A stretch of 41,670 nucleotides of DNA, taken from assembly GCA_024103275.1 (NCBI GenBank), contig JAGFIV010000001.1:1-41670 (forward strand), written 5' to 3'. This DNA is from Flavobacteriales bacterium (GTDB lineage: Bacteria; Bacteroidota; Bacteroidia; Flavobacteriales_F; PHOS-HE28). Positions within the stretch are counted from its first letter, which is position 1; every line of letters starts with the position of its first letter. A program made the translations under genes and the position numbers. Under the pieces are notes generated by a model, which was not told the DNA's origin, made no database searches, and was given only the letters and a program-made list of their open reading frames with translations. Shown here piece after piece: positions 25,744 to 35,500 of the stretch.

Positions 25744-26615
25744 ACGGGACCGTGGATGCCGTGGCAGAGGCACAGCCTGACCGCAAGCCCGAATGGCTGC
25801 GGGTGAAACTTCCCTTCGGGGAGAACTACAAGACGGTCCGCCGCATCGTGGACCAGCACAAGCTGCACACCATTTGCCAGAGCGGGCATTGCCCCAACGT
25901 GGCCGAATGCTGGGGGGCGGGCACGGCCACCTTCATGATCCTGGGCAACATCTGCACGCGTTCCTGCGGCTTCTGCAACGTGGCCACCGGCCGTCCGGAA
26001 CCGGCCGACCCGTTCGAGCCGGCACGCGTGTCGCGCTCGGTGGAGCTGATGGGCGTGAGGCATTGCGTGATCACCTCGGTGGACCGCGACGACCTGCCCG
26101 ACGGCGGGGCCCATATTTGGGCGAAGACGATCCGGTCGGTGCGGCGGCGATGCCCCCAAACCAAGCTGGAGACCCTGATCCCCGATTTCCGGGGGATCTG
26201 GGACAACCTGGAGATCGTGCTGGCGGAACGGCCCGAGGTGCTGAGCCACAACGTGGAGACCGTGCGGCGGCTGACCCGCAAGGTGCGTATCCAAGCCAAG
26301 TACGACCGCAGCCTGGAAGTGCTGATGCGTGCCAAGAAGGCCGGCCTGCGCACCAAGAGCGGCATCATGCTGGGCCTGGGCGAACGCGACCATGAGGTGC
26401 TGGAGACCATGGACGACCTGCGAAGCGTGGGATGCGACGTGGTCACCATCGGGCAATACCTGCAACCTTCCAAGAAGCACCTGCCCGTCGAGGAATACGT
26501 ACACCCCTCGCGTTTCAAGATGTTCAAGGAGGAAGGCCTCAAGCGGGGCTTCCTGTTCGTGGAGAGCGGCCCCTTGGTGCGCAGCAGCTACCACGCCTGG
26601 AAGCATGCCGAATGA
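25740..26615 (+). CDS. lipA: lipoyl synthase
   Basis: Radical-SAM lipoyl synthase (291 aa), which inserts two sulfurs into octanoyl groups on the E2 and H proteins of 2-oxoacid dehydrogenases and the glycine cleavage system. The auxiliary 4Fe-4S cluster motif CX4CX5C is Cys46, Cys51 and Cys57. The radical-SAM motif CX3CX2C is Cys72, Cys76 and Cys79. The C-terminal VRSSYHA supplies the serine ligand (Ser283) of the auxiliary cluster. All key residues are present and length is normal. Translation is coupled to the upstream outer-membrane protein gene. gap follows after 64 bases. Confidence 0.97.
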   Translation: MNGTVDAVAEAQPDRKPEWLRVKLPFGENYKTVRRIVDQHKLHTICQSGHCPNVAECWGAGTATFMILGNICTRSCGFCNVATGRPEPADPFEPARVSRSVELMGVRHCVITSVDRDDLPDGGAHIWAKTIRSVRRRCPQTKLETLIPDFRGIWDNLEIVLAERPEVLSHNVETVRRLTRKVRIQAKYDRSLEVLMRAKKAGLRTKSGIMLGLGERDHEVLETMDDLRSVGCDVVTIGQYLQPSKKHLPVEEYVHPSRFKMFKEEGLKRGFLFVESGPLVRSSYHAWKHAE

Positions 26616-26679
26616 TCCCGCCCGGCGAACCCTTGGGCCCTTGGACTGTTCCACCAACACAGACAAGCAACACAAGCAC

Positions 26680-27684
26680 ATGAGCAAACTCCGTATCGCC
26701 ATCAACGGCTTCGGCCGCATCGGCCGCATCACCACCCGGATTATGGACACGCATCCCGATCTGGAACTGGTGGCGGTGAACGACCTGACCGACACGCGGA
26801 CCTTGGCACACCTGTTCAAGTATGATTCCGTGCACGGCCCGTTCCCCCACGAGGTGGGCAGTGATGCCGACCACCTGTACCTCGGGAACAGGAAGGTGAA
26901 GGTGTTCGCCAAGGAAGACCCGGCCCTGCTGCCGTGGAAAGACCTGGGGATCGATGTGGTGATCGAATGCACGGGCCACTTCCTCACGCGCGAACTGGCC
27001 TCCAAGCACCTCGAGGCAGGTGCGCGCAAGGTGGTGCTGTCGGCCCCGGCGAAGGACAAGACCACCAAGACCGTGGTGCTGGGGGTGAACGACGAGATCT
27101 TGGACGGCAGCGAGGACATCATCAGCAACGCCAGCTGCACCACCAACTGCGCCGCGCCCATGATCCTCGGCCTCGATGAGCTGTGCGGCATCGAGGACGG
27201 CTTCATCAGCACCGTGCACAGCTACACCAGCGACCAACGCCTGCACGACGCCCCGCACCGCGACCTGCGCCGCGCACGTGCCGCCGCCGTCAGCATCATC
27301 CCCACCACTACCGGCGCGGCCAAGGCCGTCACCCGCGTGCTGCCCAAGCTGGACGGCCGCCTGGGCGGTACCGGCATCCGCGTACCCGTGCCGGACGGCT
27401 CCATCACCGACATCGCCTGCCGCGTGCGCAACCTCAAGAGCGAAAAGGAGATCAATGCCTGGTTCAAAGGCTTGGCTGAAGGCCGCATGAAAGGCATCCT
27501 GCGCTATACCGAAGACCCGATCGTCAGCGCGGACATCGTGGGCGACCAGGCCAGCTGCATCTTCGATGCCAAGCTCACCAGCGTGGTGGGCAACATGGTG
27601 AAGATCATGGGCTGGTACGACAACGAGTACGGCTACAGCGCCCGCCTGGTTGACCTGGTGGAGCGGTTGGGGAACCGTGGCTAA
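26680..27684 (+). CDS. gap: glyceraldehyde-3-phosphate dehydrogenase, type I
   Basis: Phosphorylating GAPDH (334 aa), which converts glyceraldehyde 3-phosphate to 1,3-bisphosphoglycerate in glycolysis. The NAD-binding start is INGFGRIGR. Asp in VNDL near residue 34 suggests NAD rather than NADP preference. The active site SNASCTTNC holds Cys153, with His180 in VHSYTSDQ, and WYDNEYGYSAR closes the domain near the C-terminus. The ATG at 26680 gives the standard N-terminus; the frame is open upstream but only through lipA in another frame. It converges on the acyltransferase-3 gene with 9 bases between stops. Confidence 0.97.
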   Translation: MSKLRIAINGFGRIGRITTRIMDTHPDLELVAVNDLTDTRTLAHLFKYDSVHGPFPHEVGSDADHLYLGNRKVKVFAKEDPALLPWKDLGIDVVIECTGHFLTRELASKHLEAGARKVVLSAPAKDKTTKTVVLGVNDEILDGSEDIISNASCTTNCAAPMILGLDELCGIEDGFISTVHSYTSDQRLHDAPHRDLRRARAAAVSIIPTTTGAAKAVTRVLPKLDGRLGGTGIRVPVPDGSITDIACRVRNLKSEKEINAWFKGLAEGRMKGILRYTEDPIVSADIVGDQASCIFDAKLTSVVGNMVKIMGWYDNEYGYSARLVDLVERLGNRG

Positions 27685-27693
27685 GCCGCTCCC

Positions 27694-28860
27694 TCAAGGC
27701 TCCCGCCCGCCATTGAACGATACGGCGGCAGGGGTCTTCCGGCTGAACCGTTCACGAAGATCCATCATCGGCTTCTCGAAGTACTTGTACAGCAGCGTGG
27801 ACGCGACCAGCACCACCAGCCAGTAAATGATGTAGGACACCCATGCCGAGACCGGGCCGGTCGGCGGGAAGTTGTCGCGGATCACCTCGGAGACCAGCGC
27901 GAGGTTGATCAAGTACATCGAGTAGGAGATCAGGCTGATGTGGGTGAACACCTTCGTGACCAGCGGCGGGGCCTTCCGCATGCCGTCGAACTTGGGCAGC
28001 AACAGGAAGCATGCGAAGCTTTGGAGCACGGGACGGTACACCTTGGTGGCGAAGTTGTTCGGCGGCCATTCCGAGTAGAGGATCAGGTAGTTGAGCAGCA
28101 GCCCGGCCACGAAGGCCACGTTGGCCCCCTTCCTCCAAAGGGCCGGATACCAGTATTTGAGGTAGGCGGCGAGCAGCCCCAGGGCGATCCCGTCCAAGCG
28201 ATAGATCACCACTTTCTGGATCCGTACATCCAGCCAGAATTGGTCGAGTTCGAACTTGGAGGCGATGGTGGCGCGCAGCAGGAACGGGGTCGCCAGGAAG
28301 ATCAGGATGGCGGTGAGGAAGATGTGGCGCTTTCCGAGCTTGGTGTTGCGCAGCAACAAATAGAGGCCCGCCAGGATGAGCGGGAAGGTGAGGTAGAACC
28401 ATTCCTCAATGGTCAAGCTCCACGATTCCCAGAAGAAGCCCAGGAGGGGCTGGCTGAAATTCTGCATGAACAGGAAGTAGCGCCAGCCGAAACGCGAGCC
28501 GTCCTCATGGATCACACCGAAGTACACGAAGACGACGTTCAGGAACAGGATGAGGTAGTAGTTGGGCAGCGTCCTGAACCAACGGCGTATCCAGAAGGAG
28601 CCCAGGGTGCGCGCGGTCAGCGGGGCCTCGGCGTGGAAGGTGCGGATCAGGATGGTGCCGATGAGGAACCCGCTCAGCACGAAGAAGAGCTCCACCCCGT
28701 CGATCAGCCGGATCCAAGGGAACCCGGTGTTGGCCTTGTTCAGCATCCAGCCGTGGCCCATCACCACGAAAATGATGGCCAGCGAACGCATCAGGTCCAG
28801 TCCGAAGACGCGCTTATTGTAGTCGGGATCGAGCCTGAACAGGTTGATGATCCACCGCAT
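27694..28860 (-). CDS. acyltransferase 3 family membrane protein (OafA/YrhL-like)
   Basis: A 388-residue integral membrane acyltransferase-3 protein, expected to acetylate or otherwise acylate surface glycans. About ten hydrophobic segments are visible. The family motifs are present near the N-terminus: GLDLMRSLAIIFVVMGHG with the conserved RSLA and His, then DGVELFFVLSGFLIG, and FWIRRWFRTLPNYY. There is no fused SGNH domain. It lies 27 bases downstream of lpxH in the same direction and is probably co-transcribed with it, which hints at lipid A or O-antigen modification. The substrate cannot be read from sequence. Confidence 0.92.
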   Translation of the reverse strand: MRWIINLFRLDPDYNKRVFGLDLMRSLAIIFVVMGHGWMLNKANTGFPWIRLIDGVELFFVLSGFLIGTILIRTFHAEAPLTARTLGSFWIRRWFRTLPNYYLILFLNVVFVYFGVIHEDGSRFGWRYFLFMQNFSQPLLGFFWESWSLTIEEWFYLTFPLILAGLYLLLRNTKLGKRHIFLTAILIFLATPFLLRATIASKFELDQFWLDVRIQKVVIYRLDGIALGLLAAYLKYWYPALWRKGANVAFVAGLLLNYLILYSEWPPNNFATKVYRPVLQSFACFLLLPKFDGMRKAPPLVTKVFTHISLISYSMYLINLALVSEVIRDNFPPTGPVSAWVSYIIYWLVVLVASTLLYKYFEKPMMDLRERFSRKTPAAVSFNGGREP

Positions 28861-28887
28861 CGTCTTCAGCCCGTGCGTTTCGCCGGC

Positions 28888-29694
28888 TCACGGTTTCCCG
28901 GCCGGTGCGCCGGTGATCACGGTGTCGTTCCCCGGCGGGCCGTCGCCGTTGCGCTTCATCAACCTCAGTTCATTGCCATCGAACACGGCATAGGTGAACC
29001 ACGTGATCCAGTCGCCGAGGTTGACATAGCGCGAACCGGGCCTCACCTCCAGGTCGATCGGCAGGTGCCGATGGCCAAAGACCAGGTAGTCCAGGTGCTC
29101 ATGGGCCAGCCGCTCCCGGCAGTATTGCACCAGCCATTCCTTGTCGGCACCCAGCCATTGGCGGTCGTTCTCGTAGCTCTTCTTCCGGCTGCGCCCGCTC
29201 CAGAAATCGCCGAGCCACAGCGCGAAGTTGGGGTGCAGCCGGGCGAAGAGCCATTGGCACACCGGGTTGCGGAACACCTGCTTGAGGAATTTGTAGCCGT
29301 GGTCGCCGGGGCCAAGGCCATCGCCGTGGCCGATCAGGAAGCGCTTGCCGCCGATCACGCGCTCCACGGGTTCGCGGTGGATCGTCACGCCGGTCTCGCC
29401 GGGCACGTAATCGAAGATCCACATGTCGTGGTTGCCCAGGAAAAGGTGTACCGGCAGGCCGCGGTCCGTCAACTCGGCCAGTTTGCCCAACAGGCGCGTG
29501 AAGCCGCGCGGCACCGCCCGCTTCCACTCGAACCAGAAGTCGAAGAGGTCGCCCAGCAGGATGATCTCCGCCGCGTCCTTGGCCGCCTCGTCCAGGAAAG
29601 CGGTGATGCGCTTTTCCCGCACCAGGCTACTGGCCGCATCGGGCGCTCCGAGGTGGAAATCGCTGAGGAAATAAATCTTCCGGCCGGGCTGCAT
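28888..29694 (-). CDS. lpxH: UDP-2,3-diacylglucosamine diphosphatase-like phosphoesterase
   Basis: A 268-residue calcineurin-like metallophosphoesterase of the LpxH type, which makes lipid X in lipid A synthesis. Metal-ligand motifs appear in order: SDFHLGAPD near residue 12, LLGDLFDFWFEW, FLGNHDMWIFDY, IGHGDGLGPGD and FGHRHLPID. The FDFWFEW block after GDL and the GDGLGPGD block match the LpxH group well. The ATG at 29694 starts directly at the first motif; the upstream open frame is antisense to the ATPase gene and is not used. CATCTTTG lies 6 bases before the ATG. The acyltransferase-3 gene follows 27 bases later. Confidence 0.9.
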   Translation of the reverse strand: MQPGRKIYFLSDFHLGAPDAASSLVREKRITAFLDEAAKDAAEIILLGDLFDFWFEWKRAVPRGFTRLLGKLAELTDRGLPVHLFLGNHDMWIFDYVPGETGVTIHREPVERVIGGKRFLIGHGDGLGPGDHGYKFLKQVFRNPVCQWLFARLHPNFALWLGDFWSGRSRKKSYENDRQWLGADKEWLVQYCRERLAHEHLDYLVFGHRHLPIDLEVRPGSRYVNLGDWITWFTYAVFDGNELRLMKRNGDGPPGNDTVITGAPAGKP

Positions 29695-29700
29695 CGGGGC

Positions 29701-29708
29701 CAAAGATG
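29701..29708 (-). promoter_or_regulatory. -7-like box before lpxH
   Basis: Minus-strand CATCTTTG differs from TAnnTTTG only at its first base and stands 6 bases before the lpxH start. The same octamer stands at the same distance before lpxK (40318-40325), inside a nearly identical context of about 18 bases. Confidence 0.4.
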
Positions 29709-29744
29709 GCGAAGAGGCGCCGTGTGGGGAAGCACCGCGTGGCG

Positions 29745-30866
29745 CTACTCGTACGCGCCGGACAGCCAATGGCCCAGAAAGACGTCGGTGAGGCGGTAGC
29801 CTTCCCCGGCCTGGTGCAGCAGCTCCTTCTCGAGCAGGACGCCCAAGCTCTGGCGCACGGTGCTCAGCGCGCTGAGCCCGTGTTTCCGTATGAACCCCAT
29901 GGCCAAGGGTTGCTCCACCGTGCCTTCCTTGGCAATGGCCTCCAGCAAGGCCGCCTGGTTCGGGCTGAGCAGGCGCCTCAGCGTCATGTATTCCGGCGCG
30001 CGTTCCTTCAACAGGCTGGCCTGCACGGCCGCCAGGTCCTTCGCCTCGTAGTGGCGCAAGGCCAGACCGTACAGCCGGTTGAAGAGGTACTGCACATAGT
30101 AGGTGTGGCCCCGGCACCAGTCCAGTCCTTGGCGTACCAGGGCTTCGCTGATGCGGCGCCTGCCCTTGGAGAAATGCCGGATGATGAAATCGGTGTACGC
30201 ATCGGTGGGGATGGGGCCCAGGTACAGGGGTTCGGTGGCCTGGTAGAACGGCCGCTTGCCATGGGCGAAGATGGCCTGCATCATCCGGCGGTCGCTGCCC
30301 GAGAAGATGAACTGCACGTTCCGGAGCTTCTGCACCTGTTCTCGGAGCAGGGCCTCGGTGTTCTTTTCCGGATAGTCCACCACCTGCTGGAATTCATCCA
30401 GGGCGATCACCACCCGCTTTTTACGGCGCTCCAGGAACCGGAACAATTCGTCCAAGGGCGGGGTCTTGGGCTGGCCGGGGCGTGCGGAGACCCCGAACTC
30501 GGGCAGTCCGGTGATCGCATCGAAGTGCAGGCTGAACTCCATGGACCGGATGGCCTGGCCCACTTCCCGCAGCCAGGCGCCGGTGGGCTTGCCCGTCTGG
30601 GCCACCGTCTCCCGCACGATGCGCAGCACCATGTCCTGCTGGTCCACCGTGCGGTACAGGTCCACGAACACGGGGGTGAACTTGCGCTGGCCCGCGAAGA
30701 AGTGCCGGACCAATGCGGTCTTGCCCAGGCGGCGCAGGGAGATGAGGCTCACGTTCCGCTGGTTGGCCATGGCATCCTGCAGGAAGGCCAGCTCCGTGAC
30801 GCGGTCGCAGAAGGTGTCGGGACCTTCGTAGCCCTGCAGCAGGAAGGGGTTGAACTCCTCGTCCAT
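29745..30866 (-). CDS. AAA ATPase of the archaeal-ATPase type
   Basis: A 373-residue ATP-binding protein of the P-loop ATPase group often labelled archaeal ATPase (PF01637-like). The P-loop reads SLRRLGKT (residues 43-50), and Walker B is VVIALDEFQQV. A sensor-like FIFSGSDRRMM follows, then a helical region and a C-terminal winged-helix-like domain (about 290-373, LSPNQAALLEAIA to LLEKELLHQ). Such proteins are scattered and often mobile, and their role is mostly unknown. The ATG at 30866 is preferred over one at 30923 because the latter would translate the AT-rich iterons. TACCTTCG (30878-30871) stands 4 bases before this ATG and three 14-bp iterons lie just beyond. Confidence 0.82.
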   Translation of the reverse strand: MDEEFNPFLLQGYEGPDTFCDRVTELAFLQDAMANQRNVSLISLRRLGKTALVRHFFAGQRKFTPVFVDLYRTVDQQDMVLRIVRETVAQTGKPTGAWLREVGQAIRSMEFSLHFDAITGLPEFGVSARPGQPKTPPLDELFRFLERRKKRVVIALDEFQQVVDYPEKNTEALLREQVQKLRNVQFIFSGSDRRMMQAIFAHGKRPFYQATEPLYLGPIPTDAYTDFIIRHFSKGRRRISEALVRQGLDWCRGHTYYVQYLFNRLYGLALRHYEAKDLAAVQASLLKERAPEYMTLRRLLSPNQAALLEAIAKEGTVEQPLAMGFIRKHGLSALSTVRQSLGVLLEKELLHQAGEGYRLTDVFLGHWLSGAYE

Positions 30867-30870
30867 GCCC

Positions 30871-30878
30871 CGAAGGTA
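30871..30878 (-). promoter_or_regulatory. -7-like box before the AAA ATPase
   Basis: Minus-strand TACCTTCG differs from TAnnTTTG at one base and ends 4 bases before the ATG at 30866. The AT-rich iterons begin 8 bases upstream of it, covering where a -33 element would lie. Confidence 0.4.
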
Positions 30879-30886
30879 CGTAAAAC

Positions 30887-30928
30887 ACGCTGCATAATAT
30901 ACACAGCATAAAATATGTAGCATATATT
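30887..30928 (-). repeat. three tandem 14-bp AT-rich iterons upstream of the AAA ATPase
   Basis: Read on the minus strand, the units are AATATATGCTACAT (30928-30915), ATTTTATGCTGTGT (30914-30901) and ATATTATGCAGCGT (30900-30887). The core TATGC recurs every 14 bases without gaps. A 9-bp inverted repeat, CATAATATA (30893-30901) with TATATTATG (30923-30931), is embedded. The patch is strikingly AT-rich against GC-rich surroundings and lies about 20 bases from the start codon. It looks like an operator or an upstream promoter element. Confidence 0.6.
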
Positions 30929-31011
30929 ATGACATCCTGGGCCCATGCCGACTGCCATCGAAAGGCCGCAGCTTTGCGGGCCGCTGCACGTTGATGCAGC
31001 CGGATGATCGG

Positions 31012-31034
31012 TCCAGTGCCCTTTGGGCCCTGGA
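31012..31034. other. hairpin after the TlpA-like gene
   Basis: TCCAG-GCCC and GGGC-CTGGA pair around TTT with one mismatch, in the gap between the TlpA-like stop (31061) and the AAA ATPase start. On the minus strand no T-run follows, so its role as a terminator is uncertain. Confidence 0.3.
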
Positions 31035-31060
31035 AGGACCGTAAGGTCGTTACCCTCCCT

Positions 31061-32479
31061 TCACTTCAACGCCTCCTCGATCAGCGGCTTGGCGCCTTCC
31101 GCCCCCGGAACATTGGAATTGATGAACCGGCCTTGCTTGTCCAACAGCACATAGTGGGGGATCCCATCGAAGTTGAACTCCTTGCGTATCCGGTTCGACC
31201 GCTCCTCGTCGGCGTAGAGATTCTCTCCGGATTGTTTTCCCTTGCGCAGGAAGTTCCTCCAGCGCTCCGGCGTATCGTTCACGTTCACGAAAAGGAAGGC
31301 AACGTCCTTCCGGTCCTTGTATTCCTCGGCCAACGCGTGCGATTTGGGCAGTGAGACCAGGCAGGGGGCACACCATGTGGCCCAGAAGTCGATGAAGACC
31401 ACTTTACCCTTGTACGAAGAGAGCAGGACCTCGTTTCCCGTGCTGTCAACCAGGGTCGCCTCTGGAGCCGGCTGGCCGGCTGCCATCCGGTTGGATTGCG
31501 CCAGTTTTTCGTCGATGATCTCCACATATTCAGGGTTTTGGCAGATTTCGCGGTAATCCTTCACCAGGGAATCAAGGAAGGAAAGCGATGCGGAGCTCCG
31601 CTCAAGTTGGCCTTTAAGGAAGCTGGTAAGTTGATGATCCAAGACCTTCTTCCTGAAAATGGACTTCCGGTAGTTGTAGCACGAGCGGATCCAATGCTCC
31701 TTTTGCTGAACCCTCGGGAGTGAATCTGGCCAAGCCACGTGGCTGTCGTGCAGCTCGGACAGGTAGCGGTTCAACGCCGTGGAGTACGTGCCGTTGTCGG
31801 CAGCAGCCTGGTCGTTGAGGTCAATGGCCTTCAGGAAATCAAAGTACCCGGCGGGCACTTCCTTATCGTAGAAATTCTTGTTCACCTGGTCGTATCCCAC
31901 TTGGAACATGTACCGGGGATTGATGAAGCGGTATTGCAGCTCCGGCCGCATGTACGCACGGAAGGCGGGCCGCATGGCGCTGGTGTCGGAAGCGTTCCAG
32001 AGCGCGTTGCTCAGTTGTTCCACACTGTCCACGTATAGCTTGTACTCATTGCCATCCTCGAAGGCCATGTAGGCACTGGCTTGGTACACGAAGTTGCCCA
32101 GCATATCGGCCGCCATGTAGTTGTTCTCCGCTGCGCCCGGCCCGTAGTAGTGCAAAGTGGAGTCGAACTTGTCGTAGTCCACCGTAAGCCGGATGCTGTC
32201 CCCGGGGAAAAGGAAAAGCTTGGTGTACTGCTCGGCGATGGTGAGCGAGGCAGGCCCGGGCTTCGCCCATGGGATCCGGAGGGCGAAGTGCCCGTGGGCG
32301 TCCAATGCCTCCGCGCCGGCCTCCACTTCATTCCATTCAATGGTGTTGTTGTAGAACGTGATTCGCGCGGTGGCCGAGTCCGGCGCATGGGTCACAACAC
32401 CCGAGATGTACACCTGGCCGAAGGAAGGCGTGGCCATGATGAAGGCCACCGCCGGAAGGAGCGCACGTCGAGGGGTCAT
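31061..32479 (-). CDS. TlpA-like thiol-disulfide oxidoreductase
   Basis: A 472-residue exported thioredoxin-fold protein of the TlpA/ResA type, expected to reduce or form disulfides in the periplasm. A signal peptide (about 1-22, ending PSFGQ) is followed by a beta-rich DUF4369-like N-terminal region and a helical middle. The AhpC/TSA-thioredoxin domain (about 335-472) has the redox site FWATWCAPC near residue 370 and the cis-proline strand GIPHYVLLDKQG. It follows the M1 peptidase gene after 45 bases, in the same direction. A second TlpA-like gene lies just upstream of that peptidase, so the two paralogues flank it. Confidence 0.9.
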   Translation of the reverse strand: MTPRRALLPAVAFIMATPSFGQVYISGVVTHAPDSATARITFYNNTIEWNEVEAGAEALDAHGHFALRIPWAKPGPASLTIAEQYTKLFLFPGDSIRLTVDYDKFDSTLHYYGPGAAENNYMAADMLGNFVYQASAYMAFEDGNEYKLYVDSVEQLSNALWNASDTSAMRPAFRAYMRPELQYRFINPRYMFQVGYDQVNKNFYDKEVPAGYFDFLKAIDLNDQAAADNGTYSTALNRYLSELHDSHVAWPDSLPRVQQKEHWIRSCYNYRKSIFRKKVLDHQLTSFLKGQLERSSASLSFLDSLVKDYREICQNPEYVEIIDEKLAQSNRMAAGQPAPEATLVDSTGNEVLLSSYKGKVVFIDFWATWCAPCLVSLPKSHALAEEYKDRKDVAFLFVNVNDTPERWRNFLRKGKQSGENLYADEERSNRIRKEFNFDGIPHYVLLDKQGRFINSNVPGAEGAKPLIEEALK

Positions 32480-32524
32480 GTGTGCCAGGATGGGGATGGG
32501 AAAGGAAAGATAAGCAAGGGGGCC

Positions 32525-35500
32525 TCAATGTGCCATTTTCCGCAGCACCTGCGTGGGGTCCATCTTTTCCAGGGCCAGCACGAAGCGGATCCGGTCGCCG
32601 AACTGGAAATTCCGGAACTCCTGCTCCTTGCGGATGTCCACTGAACAGGCCAACGGCACCCATACCTCGACCATGTCGCGCCACAGCCGCAGCCCGATGC
32701 CCACTTCCCAGTTGCCTGCCCAATCCGTGGTCCGGCCCTCCTGTGTCACACGGGTGACCGGCGAGGCGCCATAGCCGGCGAAGGCGGCCAGGGGCAAGGC
32801 GAAGGGAAAGTCGAGCTCCAGGTTCAGCGCGGCGATCCAGGTATCCGATGTCCCGACCGAAGTTGGTGTTTTGAATCCGCCCTGGTCCTTGCTGAACTGC
32901 GCCGCGGTGTTTTGCCCGGGATATTGCCGGTCGATGTAGAGGTGGTCGTAGAGCAGGTCGCTGCTGCCCCAATACATGCGCCATCCCATGGCGGGTGTCA
33001 AATGCTGGCGGTCTTTGTCCAGGAAGGTCCCGGTGAATGCACGCAGCGTCAGGCGGTGCTTTTGCCGGTCGTAGATCGCGTTCCACCGCGCCTCCAGGGA
33101 CAACCGGCTGAAGGCGGCGCCTTCCAGGAAGGTCAACGAAAGGTTGTAGGGATGAAGGCCGCCGCCGCGGTTGAGGTTGGCGCTGATCTCATGAAAGGTA
33201 CGCTCGTCGGTGAGGTCCATCGGCACCTCGCCCAGGCTGCCGCGGTAGGTCCCCTTGGCATGATGCCAAAGCAACACTTGGCGGTAGCGCAGGAATGCTT
33301 CCGGCCCGGTATCCCCCAGCTTGGGGTCGAATTGGACGGAGGGCACCACGCGCTGGTACCATTGGTCTATGCTTCCTGCCGGGTACAGCGTGGCGGCGAA
33401 GCCGGAAATGCCGACATGCACGTTCCGGAGCATCCGGCTGCGGATCCTGTCCGCATGCCACATGATGTGCCCGCCGCCCGCCATGCGCCCGCCCTGGAAA
33501 CCGTACAACGGTGCGACGGCCCATTCCAGGCGCTGGCTGGGGAAGATGGTATTGGTCAGCGCCACGCCCGCCATCCATCCATCGTGGGTGTTGTAGCCCA
33601 ACGCTGGTGCCCAATAGATCGTGCGCCGGTCCTCCCGTTCGAGGCCGGCCAGGAAGCGCAGGTGCGGCAGTTGGGTGCGGCCCGGCAATCCATTGGCGCG
33701 TACCTCATTGTTGCGCCGGTCGATGTCCAAGGTTTGCTGCCCGGCATCGATCCGGGCGCGGCTGGCATTGGGCCAGGGAAGGGTCACCGAGCCTTTCCCT
33801 TGGTTCGCCCGGAACCAGGCCGTCCCCAGGCTGTCCGTTCCGTCCCATGCCGTAACGGGGAAGGGAAAGCCCGAAATGGCCGTTGACCGGTAGGTCAATT
33901 GGTCCCCTTTCAGGCGCACGGCCTTCACGTCCACCTTGTCGGCGGTGCCGATCAGCTCATCGAACAACCAGGAAAGATCCTCCCCGCTGGCCTTCTCGTA
34001 GCTCGCCCGCACATCGGCGGGCTGCGGGTGGCGACCGGCCCATGCGTTGAAGTAGGCGTGGGTGCATGCGTCGAACCGCTCAGGCCCCAAGGCCCTGAAG
34101 AGTTGTTCCCAGATCAAGGCACTCTTCATATACACCGTGGTGCCATAGTCCAGTTTTCCGAATTGCGCGGACGGCGAGGCCGTCGGGGCATCCCGGTTGC
34201 GCCTGGCATTGAAGCGGTAGGCCAGCTCATTCAGCTCGCGCCCGCCGATTCCCCGCCCGCCGGTGGCCCATCCCACCGGGATGCCCATCGCATCCATGGA
34301 ATGGCCTCCCCCGTATCGCTCGCGCATGTAGCGCATCTCGAAGAAGCTGTTCATGCCCTCGTCCATCCACGGGTGGTCGCGCTCGTTGCTGGCGAGCATG
34401 CCGTAGAACCAATTGTGCCCCACTTCATGGGCGATCACCTCATCGAGCTGCTTGGGGGTGTATGCGCCCCCGATGATGGTGATCATGGGATACTCCATGC
34501 CGCCGCCCGCCGCGATGGTGCCGTCCACGGCGGTGCACTGCGCGTAGCGGTAGTCACCAACCCATTCGCTGTACAGCCGCACGCTTTCGTTCACGTAGGT
34601 GACGGCATCGGCCCAAAGGGTGGCGTAGGCCGGGGTGAAGAGCGCACGGGTTTCCACGGTGCGCCCCGAGCGGGCCAATTTCACGCGTCCTTGGCGCACC
34701 AAGTATCGCTTGTCCGCGAACCAGGCGAAATCATGCACGCTTTCCTGCACAAAGCGCAGGGTCTTCATGCGCTTGGCCGATGGGGGGAACACATTGGACC
34801 GTTCCGAAGGCAAAGGGACGGCGGCCAGCGAATCCATCCAGGCCTCCTCGGCGGGGTTGTCCTGCAGCACGCCGGTGGCCCCCACCACGTAATTCGCGGG
34901 AAGGGAGATGGTCACGTCAAAGGAACCGAACTCCGAATAGAACTCGCCTTGGTCCAAGTACGGCATGGCATGCCAGCCCTGGGCATCATACACCGCGGGC
35001 TTGGGATACCACTGTGTGATGTAGTAGGCCTGTCCGGTATGCCCCAACCGGGAAAACCGGGCATCCGGCACTTTCACACGGAACGGCGTGGAGATGGTCA
35101 CTGTTCCGCCGGGCTTCAGCGGTTCAGCCAAGGCAAGCCAGGCGATGTCGGGGTTGTTGGCTTGAAGCCCCCATGCCAGTTCCTGCCCATTTCCATGAAA
35201 GTTGAGACTGTCGATGAAGCCGCGTTCATCAGGCGCTGCAAAGTGGAGGTCGAAGTCGCCCTGGCTGTCCTTCTGGCGGCATAGCGCCGTGTTGCGGCTG
35301 CTGTACGCGTTGGCCCAAAGGTGGATCCACAACGTGTCCAGGGCAGCGGGGGCATGGTTGGTGTAGTCGAACTCCTGCCAGGCTCGCAGGACGTGCGCGG
35401 CATCGTCCAGGCTTACCTGGATCCGGTGGTCCACCCGTTGCTGGAAATAGCCTTGGCCCAAAGTCGCCATTCCACCGAATAGCGTTGTGAGCACTGTACA

